A DNA stretch of 6,678 nt from Phycisphaerales bacterium (GTDB lineage Bacteria > Planctomycetota > Phycisphaerae > Tepidisphaerales > Tepidisphaeraceae), in contig PMAK01000045.1 in NCBI GenBank assembly GCA_003153655.1, forward strand, positions 1 to 6,678, written 5' to 3'. A program made the position numbers and the translations under genes. Numbering within the stretch: position 1 is the first letter of the stretch; each line of letters begins with the position of its first letter. This document shows, piece by piece, positions 1-6,591 of this stretch. Below the pieces are notes generated by a model, which was not told the DNA's origin, did no database searches, and saw only the letters and a program-made list of their open reading frames with translations.

Positions 1-1405
1 CTTTGTTGGATCCTGAGGCCGGGGAGATGGAGAGCGTGCCGGTTCCGTTGAGGGATCCGAGGGTTGCGTTTCCATTGACCACAAGAGAACCGTTGTTGGT
101 GACGTGTGTGCCGGTGGGGAGTGCGCCGGTCACGGCGGAGATGAGGGTGCCGCCGTCGATTACGGTTGAGCCGGCATAGGTGTTGGCGGCGGAAGTCAAT
201 TTGACGGTTCCGAGACCGTTGATGACGGTATCGACGCCGATTGAGGGAGCGGCCAGTGTTCCGGTTGCTCCGGAGTCAGTCAATCCGTTAGAGGCGGCAC
301 CGTTGATGATCAATCCGCCGGCGCCGGCGATCGCACCGGAGATGGTAAGGGTATCGCCCGCGCCAACGACGTTGAGGCAGGTGGTGCTGACGAGATTCAC
401 CGGGGCGGAAATCAAGTGTGAACCGGCGGCATCGTTGATCATGGCCGGCTCAATGCCTGGCATGTTCATGGTAATATTGCCCGCGCCGGTGGCGGCGAGG
501 GTATAGGAGTTGGCGGAGTCGTTCAGGAGAATCGTGCCAATGTTGACGGTCGCGGAGGTCGTGACCGTGGTGTTTGAGGTGACGTAGCCGAGGAAGTCGG
601 CTTCAAGTCCCTGGTTGTTTGGAGCCAGGCCGGTATCGACGCCGGTCGTCCAGTTGGCCGCGGTATTCCAGTCTCCGGAGCCGGAGTGATTCCAGCCGGG
701 TGAAACGACGCGGATGTCATCAATGTTGAAGGTGTCGGGGGCAAGGCTATTGAAATCGGAGTTGAAGAAATAACCAATTTGCAGGCTGGTGATTGCTGTG
801 CTATCGATGAACTCATCCTGGAAATACTCGGTCATGTATGTGCCATTATTGATCTGGCTACTCTGATTGGGGCCAATTCCCATTGGATTGAAAGTACCTT
901 TATTGTTCAGGTAATCATCGGTCACGAAGAATTGTTGAAAAACGCCACCTAGATTCATGAAGAGTTGGAGTTCGAAGTACGGATTTGTCACGGCGCTGTC
1001 TGGCGGCGTCATGTTGAAATCGACGGCGATGTAGTCCGCGCCATTGAAGGCAGCCGTAGCGTCGGGGCTGGTGATGAGGTTATTGCTCTCCCCAATTTGG
1101 TAGTAGGCTGAGCCGGGGTTGGCGGGATTGTTCAGGGCGTTGACGGTTATCTGCTCGGAACCCTTGGCGCCGACCTGGCCGACTCCCGCGGTTGCTGCGC
1201 TGCCGAGGCCGTTGTATTGGCTGTTGTCGCTGTCAAAGTTGTCGTTGGTGATGACGGTCCCGCCGGTCCCGCCAATGACCGACCAAGCATTGAAGTCGTC
1301 TTGTGTGTTAAAAATCGCCTGGGCATGTGCGATACAGGCTGTTGCGGCGGAAATACCCAAGCTCGCAGCGGCGGCCAACATCTTCGATTGACGTAAACTA
1401 TTCAC
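1..1405 (-). CDS. Secreted autotransporter-type beta-strand repeat protein, N-terminal part (C-terminus beyond left edge)
   Basis: I read this frame from a GTG at 1405-1403; it stays open for 468 codons to the left edge, with no stop. GTG is chosen because AGAGGAG lies 6 nt upstream; an ATG eight codons inside lacks such a site. Residues 1-28 form a signal peptide (Lys8, Ala-rich core, AHA at 26-28 before Gln29). Residues about 31-234 look like a jelly-roll domain ending FNIDDIRVV (226-234), a usual end for carbohydrate-binding-like folds. Next is the motif GDWNTAANW (244-252), which opens beta-strand repeats in PEP-CTERM proteins. Residues about 349-468 hold autotransporter-associated beta-strand repeats (TIGR02601/PF12951 type): GDTLTISGAIAGAGGL (350-365) and NTYAGSTVIDGGTL (408-421). 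Inferred role: exported surface or matrix protein, perhaps exosortase-processed if a PEP-CTERM tail lies off the window. The ligand is unknown. Family style is secure, function is not. Confidence 0.9.
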   Translation of the reverse strand, partial: MNSLRQSKMLAAAASLGISAATACIAHAQAIFNTQDDFNAWSVIGGTGGTVITNDNFDSDNSQYNGLGSAATAGVGQVGAKGSEQITVNALNNPANPGSAYYQIGESNNLITSPDATAAFNGADYIAVDFNMTPPDSAVTNPYFELQLFMNLGGVFQQFFVTDDYLNNKGTFNPMGIGPNQSSQINNGTYMTEYFQDEFIDSTAITSLQIGYFFNSDFNSLAPDTFNIDDIRVVSPGWNHSGSGDWNTAANWTTGVDTGLAPNNQGLEADFLGYVTSNTTVTTSATVNIGTILLNDSANSYTLAATGAGNITMNMPGIEPAMINDAAGSHLISAPVNLVSTTCLNVVGAGDTLTISGAIAGAGGLIINGAASNGLTDSGATGTLAAPSIGVDTVINGLGTVKLTSAANTYAGSTVIDGGTLISAVTGALPTGTHVTNNGSLVVNGNATLGSLNGTGTLSISPASGSNK

Positions 1406-1411
1406 TGTTTT

Positions 1412-1418
1412 CTCCTCT
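1412..1418 (-). promoter_or_regulatory. Ribosome binding site deciding the GTG start at 1405
   Basis: On the minus strand the bases read AGAGGAG, then the six-base spacer AAAACA, then GTG. This strong Shine-Dalgarno at ideal spacing is why the GTG is preferred over the ATG at 1381-1379. Confidence 0.8.
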
Positions 1419-1444
1419 GAATCAGGACGGTTTAAAAGACTTCC

Positions 1445-1591
1445 CTAAGAACGGCGTCGGCGCGCCATAAATCCGAATCCAGCCGCCAGCAGGAGTCCCG
1501 CTGATGCTGGCTCCGGGACGTCGGCCATAAGACCATTGGCGGCGTGTGAAGACCTGCGACCGCGTTCGTGAAGAAACACTGATGCAGTCAT
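1445..1591 (-). pseudogene. Orphan PEP-CTERM sorting-tail fragment (48 codons)
   Basis: The minus-strand frame from ATG (1591-1589) to TAG (1447-1445) encodes 48 residues. The last 24 are a textbook PEP-CTERM signal: VPEPAS, the hydrophobic run AGLLLAAGFGFM, then ARRRRS. The other 24 residues (starting MTASVFLHERGRRS) match nothing I recognise. There is no signal peptide, so the product could not reach the exosortase as written. A TAA at 1609-1607 closes the frame upstream, and no open frame leads into it. The most likely reading is the surviving 3' end of a decayed PEP-CTERM gene. Alternatives are a tiny gene or an upstream frame in the leader of the gene starting 39 bp downstream at 1405. 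The tail resembles that of the 593-aa protein at 4598-6379 (VPEPASGAILLAAGLGL then RRRR), but the DNA is not close enough to suggest recent copying. The tail call is firm; the pseudogene status is inferred. Confidence 0.65.
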
Positions 1592-1608
1592 CAACCGCTT
1601 ACTGATTT

Positions 1609-1638
1609 AGTCTACTCCCGAATATTGTGCAATTTCAA
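1609..1638 (-). promoter_or_regulatory. Candidate minus-strand promoter for the orphan tail and the gene at 1405
   Basis: On the minus strand TTGAAA (1638-1633) and TAGACT (1614-1609, four of six matches to TATAAT) are 18 bp apart in an AT-rich stretch, with a T8 run just upstream at 1641-1648. Transcription would begin near 1602, giving a leader of about 200 nt to the GTG at 1405 that contains the 48-codon frame. Only a consensus-like match by eye. Confidence 0.3.
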
Positions 1639-1918
1639 GCAAAAAAAACAGGCATCAAATTGAATTGTCCTTTCGATAGAAATCCATCCTCGCTTCTTGA
1701 TGAACGGCGATGGGTTCGCCGAAACGGCAACGCTGATCCGCGAGGGCAATGGCGTCGTGCTTGAGGCGTCCGGTTCGGCTGGAGCAAGCAACATTTCCCA
1801 TGCCGCGACTGTGACGTCTGTTCGCGCCAACAGGCCGACAGTCACCAGGGCCGTCGCGACGCTTACCTTTGTCGTTGCGGTCGGCCATTGCTCCGGCTCA
1901 TGTCCCCCGCCAATTCAG

Positions 1919-1937
1919 CCGATAATAGGATTATCGG
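1919..1937. promoter_or_regulatory. Perfect 19-bp palindrome just before the start codon (operator or RBS hairpin)
   Basis: CCGATAAT and ATTATCGG are exact 8-bp inverted arms around the loop AGG. The element ends 3 bases before the ATG at 1941. Each arm contains GATAAT, five of six matches to a -10 box, readable on opposite strands. No good -35 is visible 16-18 bp upstream on either strand. The loop plus the first arm base gives AGGA, the only Shine-Dalgarno-like bases for the gene, about 10 nt from the ATG. It could be a repressor operator over the -10, or an RNA hairpin that presents or hides the ribosome site. The palindrome is certain; the role is inferred. Confidence 0.6.
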
Positions 1938-1940
1938 ACC

Positions 1941-4577
1941 ATGCGCGCCCGAAGTCTCTTCATTTTCGCCGCTTTTTTGCCGTCGTTATGCGCCGCCGCG
2001 GCGCCGCCGGACCTTAGCCGCGTTCTGAAGTTGATTGATTTCGAGGAACGGCGGCTTGGGAATCGGGAAGACCTGCCGATGCATTGGATGAAAGTTGGGG
2101 GGGCAGGGCTTCCGAATTACGTGAATGGCCGGCTGAGCAACGATTTGGCGCGGAGCGGGCAATGGAGCTTCCGGTTTGATCTGAACGGCGGGTCGCTGAT
2201 CTATCGGTATGATCCGAAGCAACTGGCGATTCATTCCGGGGCGCATTATCTGGTTGATTGCTTTGTGCAGACCAGTGTTTTGCCGCATGCGCGGGCGCGG
2301 CTGACTGCGTATTTCACGAACATTGATGGCGAGCCAATCAAAGATTCGACCGTTCATTCGGAGCTTTACGCCGCCAAGGCCGAGGGGGAGGGGTGGCACG
2401 AGCTATCGATAGAAGTGTAGGCGAAGGATCCCGGGGCCGCCTATCTGGCGGTTCAGCTTGAGCTTCTTCAGCCGAGCTTTTACGCACCCAGCACTTTGGG
2501 TGCGCGAACGCTGTTTGATCAGGACATTTATGGCTCGGCGTGGTTTGACGATGTGAATATCTCGCAGGTTCCGGAAGTTTTGCTGAGTACCAATCATCCG
2601 GGGAACGTGTTTCGACGGAGCGATCCGCTTCAGCTTTCGGTACTCGTCAACGACCGATTCACGGATGATCTGGCGGCGCAGCTTCTGATTACAGATGCGG
2701 GGGGCGGCCTGGTTTACAAACACAGCGCGGCGATGGACATGGCGGAGGCGCACGACCTTGGGCCTGGACTAAAGGAACTGGTTGTTCCGATGCCGGACCT
2801 GGCGCCGGGGTGGTACAACGCGGCGCTGGTGATGAGCAGCCGGGGGCATTTTGTCGGGCAACAGAATATTCAACTGGTGCGGCTGGCGGATGATGGAACT
2901 GCTTATCAGCCTGATCCACGATTTGGCGTTATCGCGACGGATTTGCCGTTTGAAGGATGGTCGCAGCTTCCGGATCTGCTGCCAATTCTTGGAGCGGGGC
3001 GCGTGAAGCTTGCGGTGTGGAGCGCGCTTGGAGATATCGAGCAGGTCGATCCGGCTTCTTTCGATAATCTGCTTGAACGGCTGCAGAAGAATGGCACGAC
3101 GCTTACGTCGTGCCTGGTGGCGCTGCCGCCTGATGTAGCGCACAACGTGGGAGGACCTGAGTGGAGCCGGCTTTTGCAGTCGCCGCCAGATTCGTGGCGC
3201 GCGGAGCTGGCGTATCTGGTGGCCCGGCACGCAAATCATCTCGATCGTTGGCAATTCGGAGATGACCGGGACGCGGCGGAATTCGTGCAAAATCCGGACA
3301 TGCGAAAGGTGTATGACCTTCTTTACGCTGAGTTCGCGAAGATGGTTGTCAGCCCGGATCTCGCGATGCCGTGGCCGGCCTGGTACGACATGAACGGCAA
3401 TCTTCCAGCGACGGTTTCGCTGTCGGTTCCACCGGATGTGCTTCCTTCCCAGATTCCGTTGTATATCCAGGACATTCGAGGCCATGAGGGGCACAATCTT
3501 TCACTGAGCCTGCAACTTCTGGATCAGCGTTACGGGCGGCAGGTGCAGATTCGTGATTTGGCACAGCGGGTGATTTACGCACTGGCCGGAGGAGCGACGC
3601 GAATTGATTTGCCGCTGCCGTTCACAGTGAGCACTGCGGGGAATCATGTCACGCCACAGCCGAAGGAATTGTTTTTGATAATGCGGACGTTGCTGACGCA
3701 GCTTGCCGGGGCAACTTTCCATGGGAAGGTGCCGAACTCCGCCAATGTTGACGCGTTTCTCTTTGATCGCAATGGGCACGGGTTGCTGGTGATCTGGAGC
3801 AGCGCGCAGGACGCGGGCGTGAAGCAATTGGCACTGAACCTTGGAGAACATCCGGCGCGGATTGATCTGTGGGGAAATGTGACGCCGCTGGTGTTGCCTG
3901 AGAAGTCAGGGGCGATCAGCCTGGATGTGGGTCCGATGCCTTTTTTCCTGGTTGATATTGACAGTACGAGCGCGCAGATGCGATCGAGCGTGGGTGTGGA
4001 TAAGCCGCTGCTGGAATCCACGTTTCATCCGCATGTGAGGCGGATTCACTTTACCAATCCGGGAAAATCAACGATTGCCGGGATGGTAAAGCTGGTTGCG
4101 CCACGAGGATGGCTGTTGACGCCGTCGGTTTTCAGCTTCACGCTTGATCCGGGAGAGGTGTTTGACCATGAATTGACGATTGAATTCCCGTACAACAGTT
4201 ATGCGGGAACCAAGACAATTACGGCCAATTTTCAAATCCAATCGGATCATGACACGGCGTTTTCGGTGCCGATCCTGGTGAATCTGGGACTGAGTGATGT
4301 CGGTTTGCGGACCTTGGCGCTGCGCGACAAGGGAGATCTGGTGGTTCAACAGATGATCAGTAACTATGGGGAAAAGTCGATCGACTACAGTGCATTTGCT
4401 GTTTATCCGGGGCAACCGCGGCAGGAGCGATTGGTGATGCAACTGGGGCCGGGACGGACGATCATCAAGCTGTATCGCTTCACCAATGTCGAGTTCATTC
4501 CGAATGCGAAGGTGCGCAGCGGTCTTCGGGAATTGGAAGGGACGCGGATTCTGAATGATGAAGCAACTGTGCAATAG
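1941..4577 (+). pseudogene. Secreted carbohydrate-binding / glycosidase-like multidomain protein, interrupted by in-frame TAG at codon 160
   Basis: ATG at 1941 opens an 878-residue frame (stop TAG 4575-4577), broken only by TAG at 2418-2420. The same frame resumes as coherent protein, so this is one gene. Numbering counts the TAG as residue 160. Residues 1-21: signal peptide (SLCAAAA). About 31-211: jelly-roll module resembling CBM4/9-type domains, opening IDFEER and ending WFDDVNISQV. About 216-315: Ig-like beta-domain. About 327-590: apparent TIM-barrel region of glycosidase style (RFGVIATDL at 327, VKLAVW at 355, RWQFGDD at 436). About 604-674: beta-domain ending IDLWGNVTPL and GPMPFFL, as after many glycosidase barrels. 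About 703-763: NEW3-like domain (FTNPGK, APRGW, LDPGE). The expected acid/base Glu of the WxxGNE motif is Asp, and no nucleophile Glu is evident, so activity is doubtful. Stopping at 160 would leave a truncated first module. Readthrough or sequence error cannot be excluded. Confidence 0.8.
2483..2504 (+). repeat. Intragenic inverted repeat, 8-bp stem and 6-base loop
   Basis: CGCACCCA (2483-2490) and TGGGTGCG (2497-2504) are perfect inverted arms around GCACTT. The element lies 62 bases after the in-frame TAG at 2418-2420, inside the coding text YAPSTLGARTLF. It is GC-rich and should fold stably in RNA. It lies much further from the stop than a classical recoding element would, so chance or coding constraint is the default explanation. 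Confidence 0.5.
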
Positions 4578-4597
4578 CGGGTGTTTTTGTCGATTCC

Positions 4598-6379
4598 TCA
4601 TCGAGATTTACGACGGCGTCTTGAAGTTAAACCGAGACCGGCGGCAAGCAGGATCGCGCCGCTAGCCGGTTCGGGGACGACGACGCTGATAATTCCCGAA
4701 CTATCCAACTGGCTCGTATCCCATGCCCGGCCAGCGGGCAACGCGGGCAATTCGATTAATGAAAACGAACCCGTTTCCGATCCAAATGCGATAATGTCGA
4801 ATTGATTGCCGATAGCCGGCACAAAACCGTTCAATAGAGTGATGTCGAGAGAGCCGCTCAGCGAGGCAGCTTCGTCAATCTTCAACTGGTCGTACTGGGT
4901 GCCGAGGGTTGTGCCGCCGATACCGATATCGAGTGTGCCGGAGGAGTTCTCGGTGTAATTGCCGTCAACCGTCAGGATGCCGGGCGCATCACCTGGAGAG
5001 ACGACGCCGAAACTCGAAAGATTGCCCGTCAACGAGCCGGTTCCTTCGAGGGTGGTTGTGTTGGGCAATGTCAGGGCAGCATCGGTGAGGGTGCCGCCGG
5101 TGAGGTTGACCGTGCCGCCGGTGAGATTGACGGAGCCGGCTGAGGAAAGATTGATGCTTGGGGCGGACAATGTTCCGCCGGATAGGACGTTTAGTGTTCC
5201 GCCGCTGGCTACGGTCAAAGTGCTCGTGAGCGTGATTGTTCCATTCGTATCGACTTGGAGTGTTCCGGTGCCAGCATTTCCCGAGGAATCTTGGCCGACA
5301 AAAGCCGTCGTGGTACTGAAAGAAAGGAAGAGCGAATTGGCGCCGCTGACACGAAATGATCCATTGCCGCCGTTTGCACCGACGACGACAGTAAGGCCGG
5401 CATTATCAAGCGAAGATCCCGAGAGAATGCTGAGACTGCCATTCCCGCCGACGCCGATGCCGACGTTTAAATTGCCATCCACGAATAAATTGCTGCCATT
5501 TGTGAATGTTGCCGTGCCGGTTGCGGGGTTCAGGCTGCCGAACCCTTCGCCGACGTCGAAACCTCCGTCTTCCACAGTAACCGACGACTTGCCGTCACAG
5601 GTAACAGTTCCTACGCCGCCTTCCCCGACAACCATATCGTCGAGGGAATCTCCGGTTGAAAGAGCGCCTTTGTTTGTTAGCGCAAGCGTGCCTGTTCCTC
5701 CTGAACCAAATATTGGACTGACGTTGTTCACGAAGCCACCGTTAATATTAACGGTTCCCGTGCCATTGTTTTCTCCGACGTCTAAAGGACCGGGAAAGTC
5801 AGGAGACAAGGAGCCTCCTGCGTTGACGTTGAGTGTCCCTTGGGAGCCAGTTCCGTTCCCCACGTTAAACCCGGCTCCTTCGAAGGTCTCCACAGTCGCG
5901 GTTGTGGTCAATTCGCCGATACCGCCGTTGGTTCCGACATTTGCGCCGAATTGGGTACCGAAGGTCGCACCGTGGAGGGTTAAAGAACCATTCTGACCCG
6001 AGGCCGTCCCAACTTGCACGGGTCCGCCGCCTTCGGGCCCTGCGACCTGGAAATAGGCGCCCAGGCTAATGGTCACGTTATCGGTATCCACATCCAGCTC
6101 GCTCGCGCCTTGGCCGCTCGGCACCGTCACGGTATAGCCCGCGGTCGAACCGAGATTGAAAATGGCATTGTTGCTAGTGGGCACACCTGCACTCCAATTT
6201 GCGGCATTAGTCCAACTACCGCCGGAGGGGTTAACCCAGAAGTCTTGCGCGAGGGCGAGACTGCCCCACAGAACGGGAACGACGGCGAATAATGCCGCCA
6301 TGCGTGTCATGCGGCGAGTGCGAAGACCCGAATGAATTAGGGGAGAATTGAAACGCCGCGTGGGTGTAAGCTGATTCAT
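4598..6379 (-). CDS. PEP-CTERM surface protein with T5SS/PEP-CTERM-associated repeats, 593 aa
   Basis: ATG at 6379-6377 has AGGAGG five bases upstream; the stop TGA is at 4600-4598. The N-terminus is long and basic (Arg at 8, 9, 20, 22, 23, 26), then a hydrophobic core (AALFAVVPVLWGSLALA) with likely cleavage after Ala44, before QDFW. Residues 47-80 contain FWVNPSGGSWTNAANWSAG, the usual opening strand motif. About 120-400 is a run of imperfect repeats of the form VG, Gly-rich turn, G-T/S-L-x-V/I, matching the T5SS/PEP-CTERM-associated repeat style (TIGR04393). Residues 459-487 carry VVSPGDAPGILTVDGNYTE; 495-567 carry YDQLKIDEAASLSGSLDI and GFVPAIGNQFDIIAF, the conserved pre-tail domain of such passengers. 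The tail is VPEPAS (568-573), hydrophobic AILLAAGLGLT, then RRRRKSR. Known for the family: the tail is cleaved by an exosortase during export to the surface. Inferred role: surface or matrix structural protein; no catalytic motif seen. It converges on the plus-strand gene with a 20-bp gap. Confidence 0.95.
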   Translation of the reverse strand: MNQLTPTRRFNSPLIHSGLRTRRMTRMAALFAVVPVLWGSLALAQDFWVNPSGGSWTNAANWSAGVPTSNNAIFNLGSTAGYTVTVPSGQGASELDVDTDNVTISLGAYFQVAGPEGGGPVQVGTASGQNGSLTLHGATFGTQFGANVGTNGGIGELTTTATVETFEGAGFNVGNGTGSQGTLNVNAGGSLSPDFPGPLDVGENNGTGTVNINGGFVNNVSPIFGSGGTGTLALTNKGALSTGDSLDDMVVGEGGVGTVTCDGKSSVTVEDGGFDVGEGFGSLNPATGTATFTNGSNLFVDGNLNVGIGVGGNGSLSILSGSSLDNAGLTVVVGANGGNGSFRVSGANSLFLSFSTTTAFVGQDSSGNAGTGTLQVDTNGTITLTSTLTVASGGTLNVLSGGTLSAPSINLSSAGSVNLTGGTVNLTGGTLTDAALTLPNTTTLEGTGSLTGNLSSFGVVSPGDAPGILTVDGNYTENSSGTLDIGIGGTTLGTQYDQLKIDEAASLSGSLDITLLNGFVPAIGNQFDIIAFGSETGSFSLIELPALPAGRAWDTSQLDSSGIISVVVPEPASGAILLAAGLGLTSRRRRKSR

Positions 6380-6384
6380 CTTGC

Positions 6385-6390
6385 CCTCCT
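6385..6390 (-). promoter_or_regulatory. Ribosome binding site fixing the ATG at 6379
   Basis: The minus strand reads AGGAGG, spacer GCAAG, ATG. This perfect Shine-Dalgarno at five bases supports the first ATG over the internal Met codons 24 and 27, even though it makes the signal peptide unusually long. Confidence 0.85.
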
Positions 6391-6466
6391 GGAAACGGAT
6401 GATCGAGCAATCAGGGGACCAATAGACGGAATTGCGTCACTGCCACCCTTTGGTCGGACATATATC

Positions 6467-6506
6467 AGCGTACAAAGCCGACGGTCGAACCGTCAATGTT
6501 TTTTTT
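6467..6506 (-). promoter_or_regulatory. Candidate promoter of the PEP-CTERM gene, with A-tract and overlapping inverted repeat
   Basis: On the minus strand an A8 run (6506-6499) is followed by TTGACG (6496-6491, five of six matches to -35), an 18-bp spacer, and TACGCT (6472-6467, a weak three of six -10). The A-tract in front of the -35 resembles an UP element. The inverted repeat GACGGT-TCG-ACCGTC (6494-6480) overlaps the -35 and runs into the spacer, where a regulator might bind. The leader to the ATG would be roughly 80 nt. Read on the plus strand, the same 6-bp stem plus T8 looks like a weak intrinsic terminator, but no plus-strand gene precedes it. Confidence 0.4.
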
Positions 6507-6517
6507 GTTAATTTTAC

Positions 6518-6540
6518 CGGGGTTATTTATCGGGGTTATT
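6518..6540. repeat. 10-bp direct repeat with 13-bp period
   Basis: CGGGGTTATT occurs at 6518-6527 and again at 6531-6540, separated by TAT. Two exact copies just over one helical turn apart, upstream of the right-edge gene, could be paired activator half-sites. It could equally be a short chance tandem duplication. Confidence 0.5.
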
Positions 6541-6553
6541 GCAGACGGTTGCT

Positions 6554-6584
6554 TTGCAACTTCCTGTGTCGGTACCGTTATACT
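6554..6584 (+). promoter_or_regulatory. Candidate promoter for the right-edge gene, implying a leaderless start
   Basis: TTGCAA (6554-6559) and TATACT (6579-6584, five of six matches to TATAAT) are separated by 19 bp, slightly long. The ATG at 6592 begins 7 nt after the -10 box, where transcription would be expected to start. No Shine-Dalgarno is seen, consistent with a leaderless mRNA. The 10-bp direct repeats lie just upstream. Confidence 0.35.
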
Positions 6585-6591
6585 TTTGGAC

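Larger units (their letters stand above)
1592..1940. other. Intergenic region, no convincing gene; possible decayed minus-strand 5' end
   Basis: About 350 bp without a gene I can defend. One minus-strand frame closes with TAG at 1614-1612 and contains a signal-peptide-like run, KVSVATALVTVGLLA. It has GC-rich third positions over its first 60 or so codons but no ATG or ribosome site at its head. A second minus-strand frame begins ATG at 1888-1886 (MADRNDKG) and soon turns Arg/Gly-rich. Removing one base near 1868-1870 would join them as MADRNDKVSVATALVTVGLLA, a plausible exported-protein start. This could be the 5' remnant of the gene whose tail lies at 1445-1591, but that is speculative. The plus-strand frame across 1697-2017 overlaps the next gene and has no recognisable content. 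The stretch around 1600-1690 is AT-rich and looks regulatory. Confidence 0.35.

Noticed and set aside
1..28. Lipoprotein signal in the left-edge protein (Cys24) or in the glycosidase-like protein (Cys17)
   Set aside because: The residues before each Cys (ATA and PSL) do not fit the lipobox, and good signal peptidase I sites (AHA, AAA) follow.
180..506. Plus-strand open frame over the left-edge gene
   Set aside because: It is antisense to the 468-codon repeat protein read from the GTG at 1405, which has far better evidence; Pro/Ala/Val composition marks it as a shadow.
1697..2017. Plus-strand frame of 106 codons overlapping the start of the gene at 1941
   Set aside because: It has no recognisable domain or ribosome site, overlaps a gene with a clear signal peptide in another frame, and ends in arginine-rich shadow text.
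2418..2504. Pyrrolysine-type recoding at the TAG
   Set aside because: The hairpin is 62 nt away rather than immediately downstream, the protein is not a methylamine methyltransferase, and TAG acts as a normal stop elsewhere in the window. Kept only as a remote option in the amber finding.
2769..3494. Minus-strand open frame of 241 codons, rich in Arg, His and Gln
   Set aside because: It is antisense to the glycosidase-like gene, with a composition typical of a reverse-strand shadow and no recognisable motif.
2496..4577. A separate gene starting at TTG 2496, independent of the upstream frame
   Set aside because: There is no ribosome site or signal peptide at 2496, and the beginning is the middle of a beta-strand module that starts before the TAG at 2418. 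One interrupted gene fits better.
4959..5996. Long plus-strand open frame of 345 codons, rich in Pro, Val and Thr
   Set aside because: It lies wholly antisense to the 593-aa PEP-CTERM gene, which has a ribosome site, signal peptide, repeats and sorting tail. Gly/Thr-rich repeat coding leaves few stops on the opposite strand, which explains the shadow frame.
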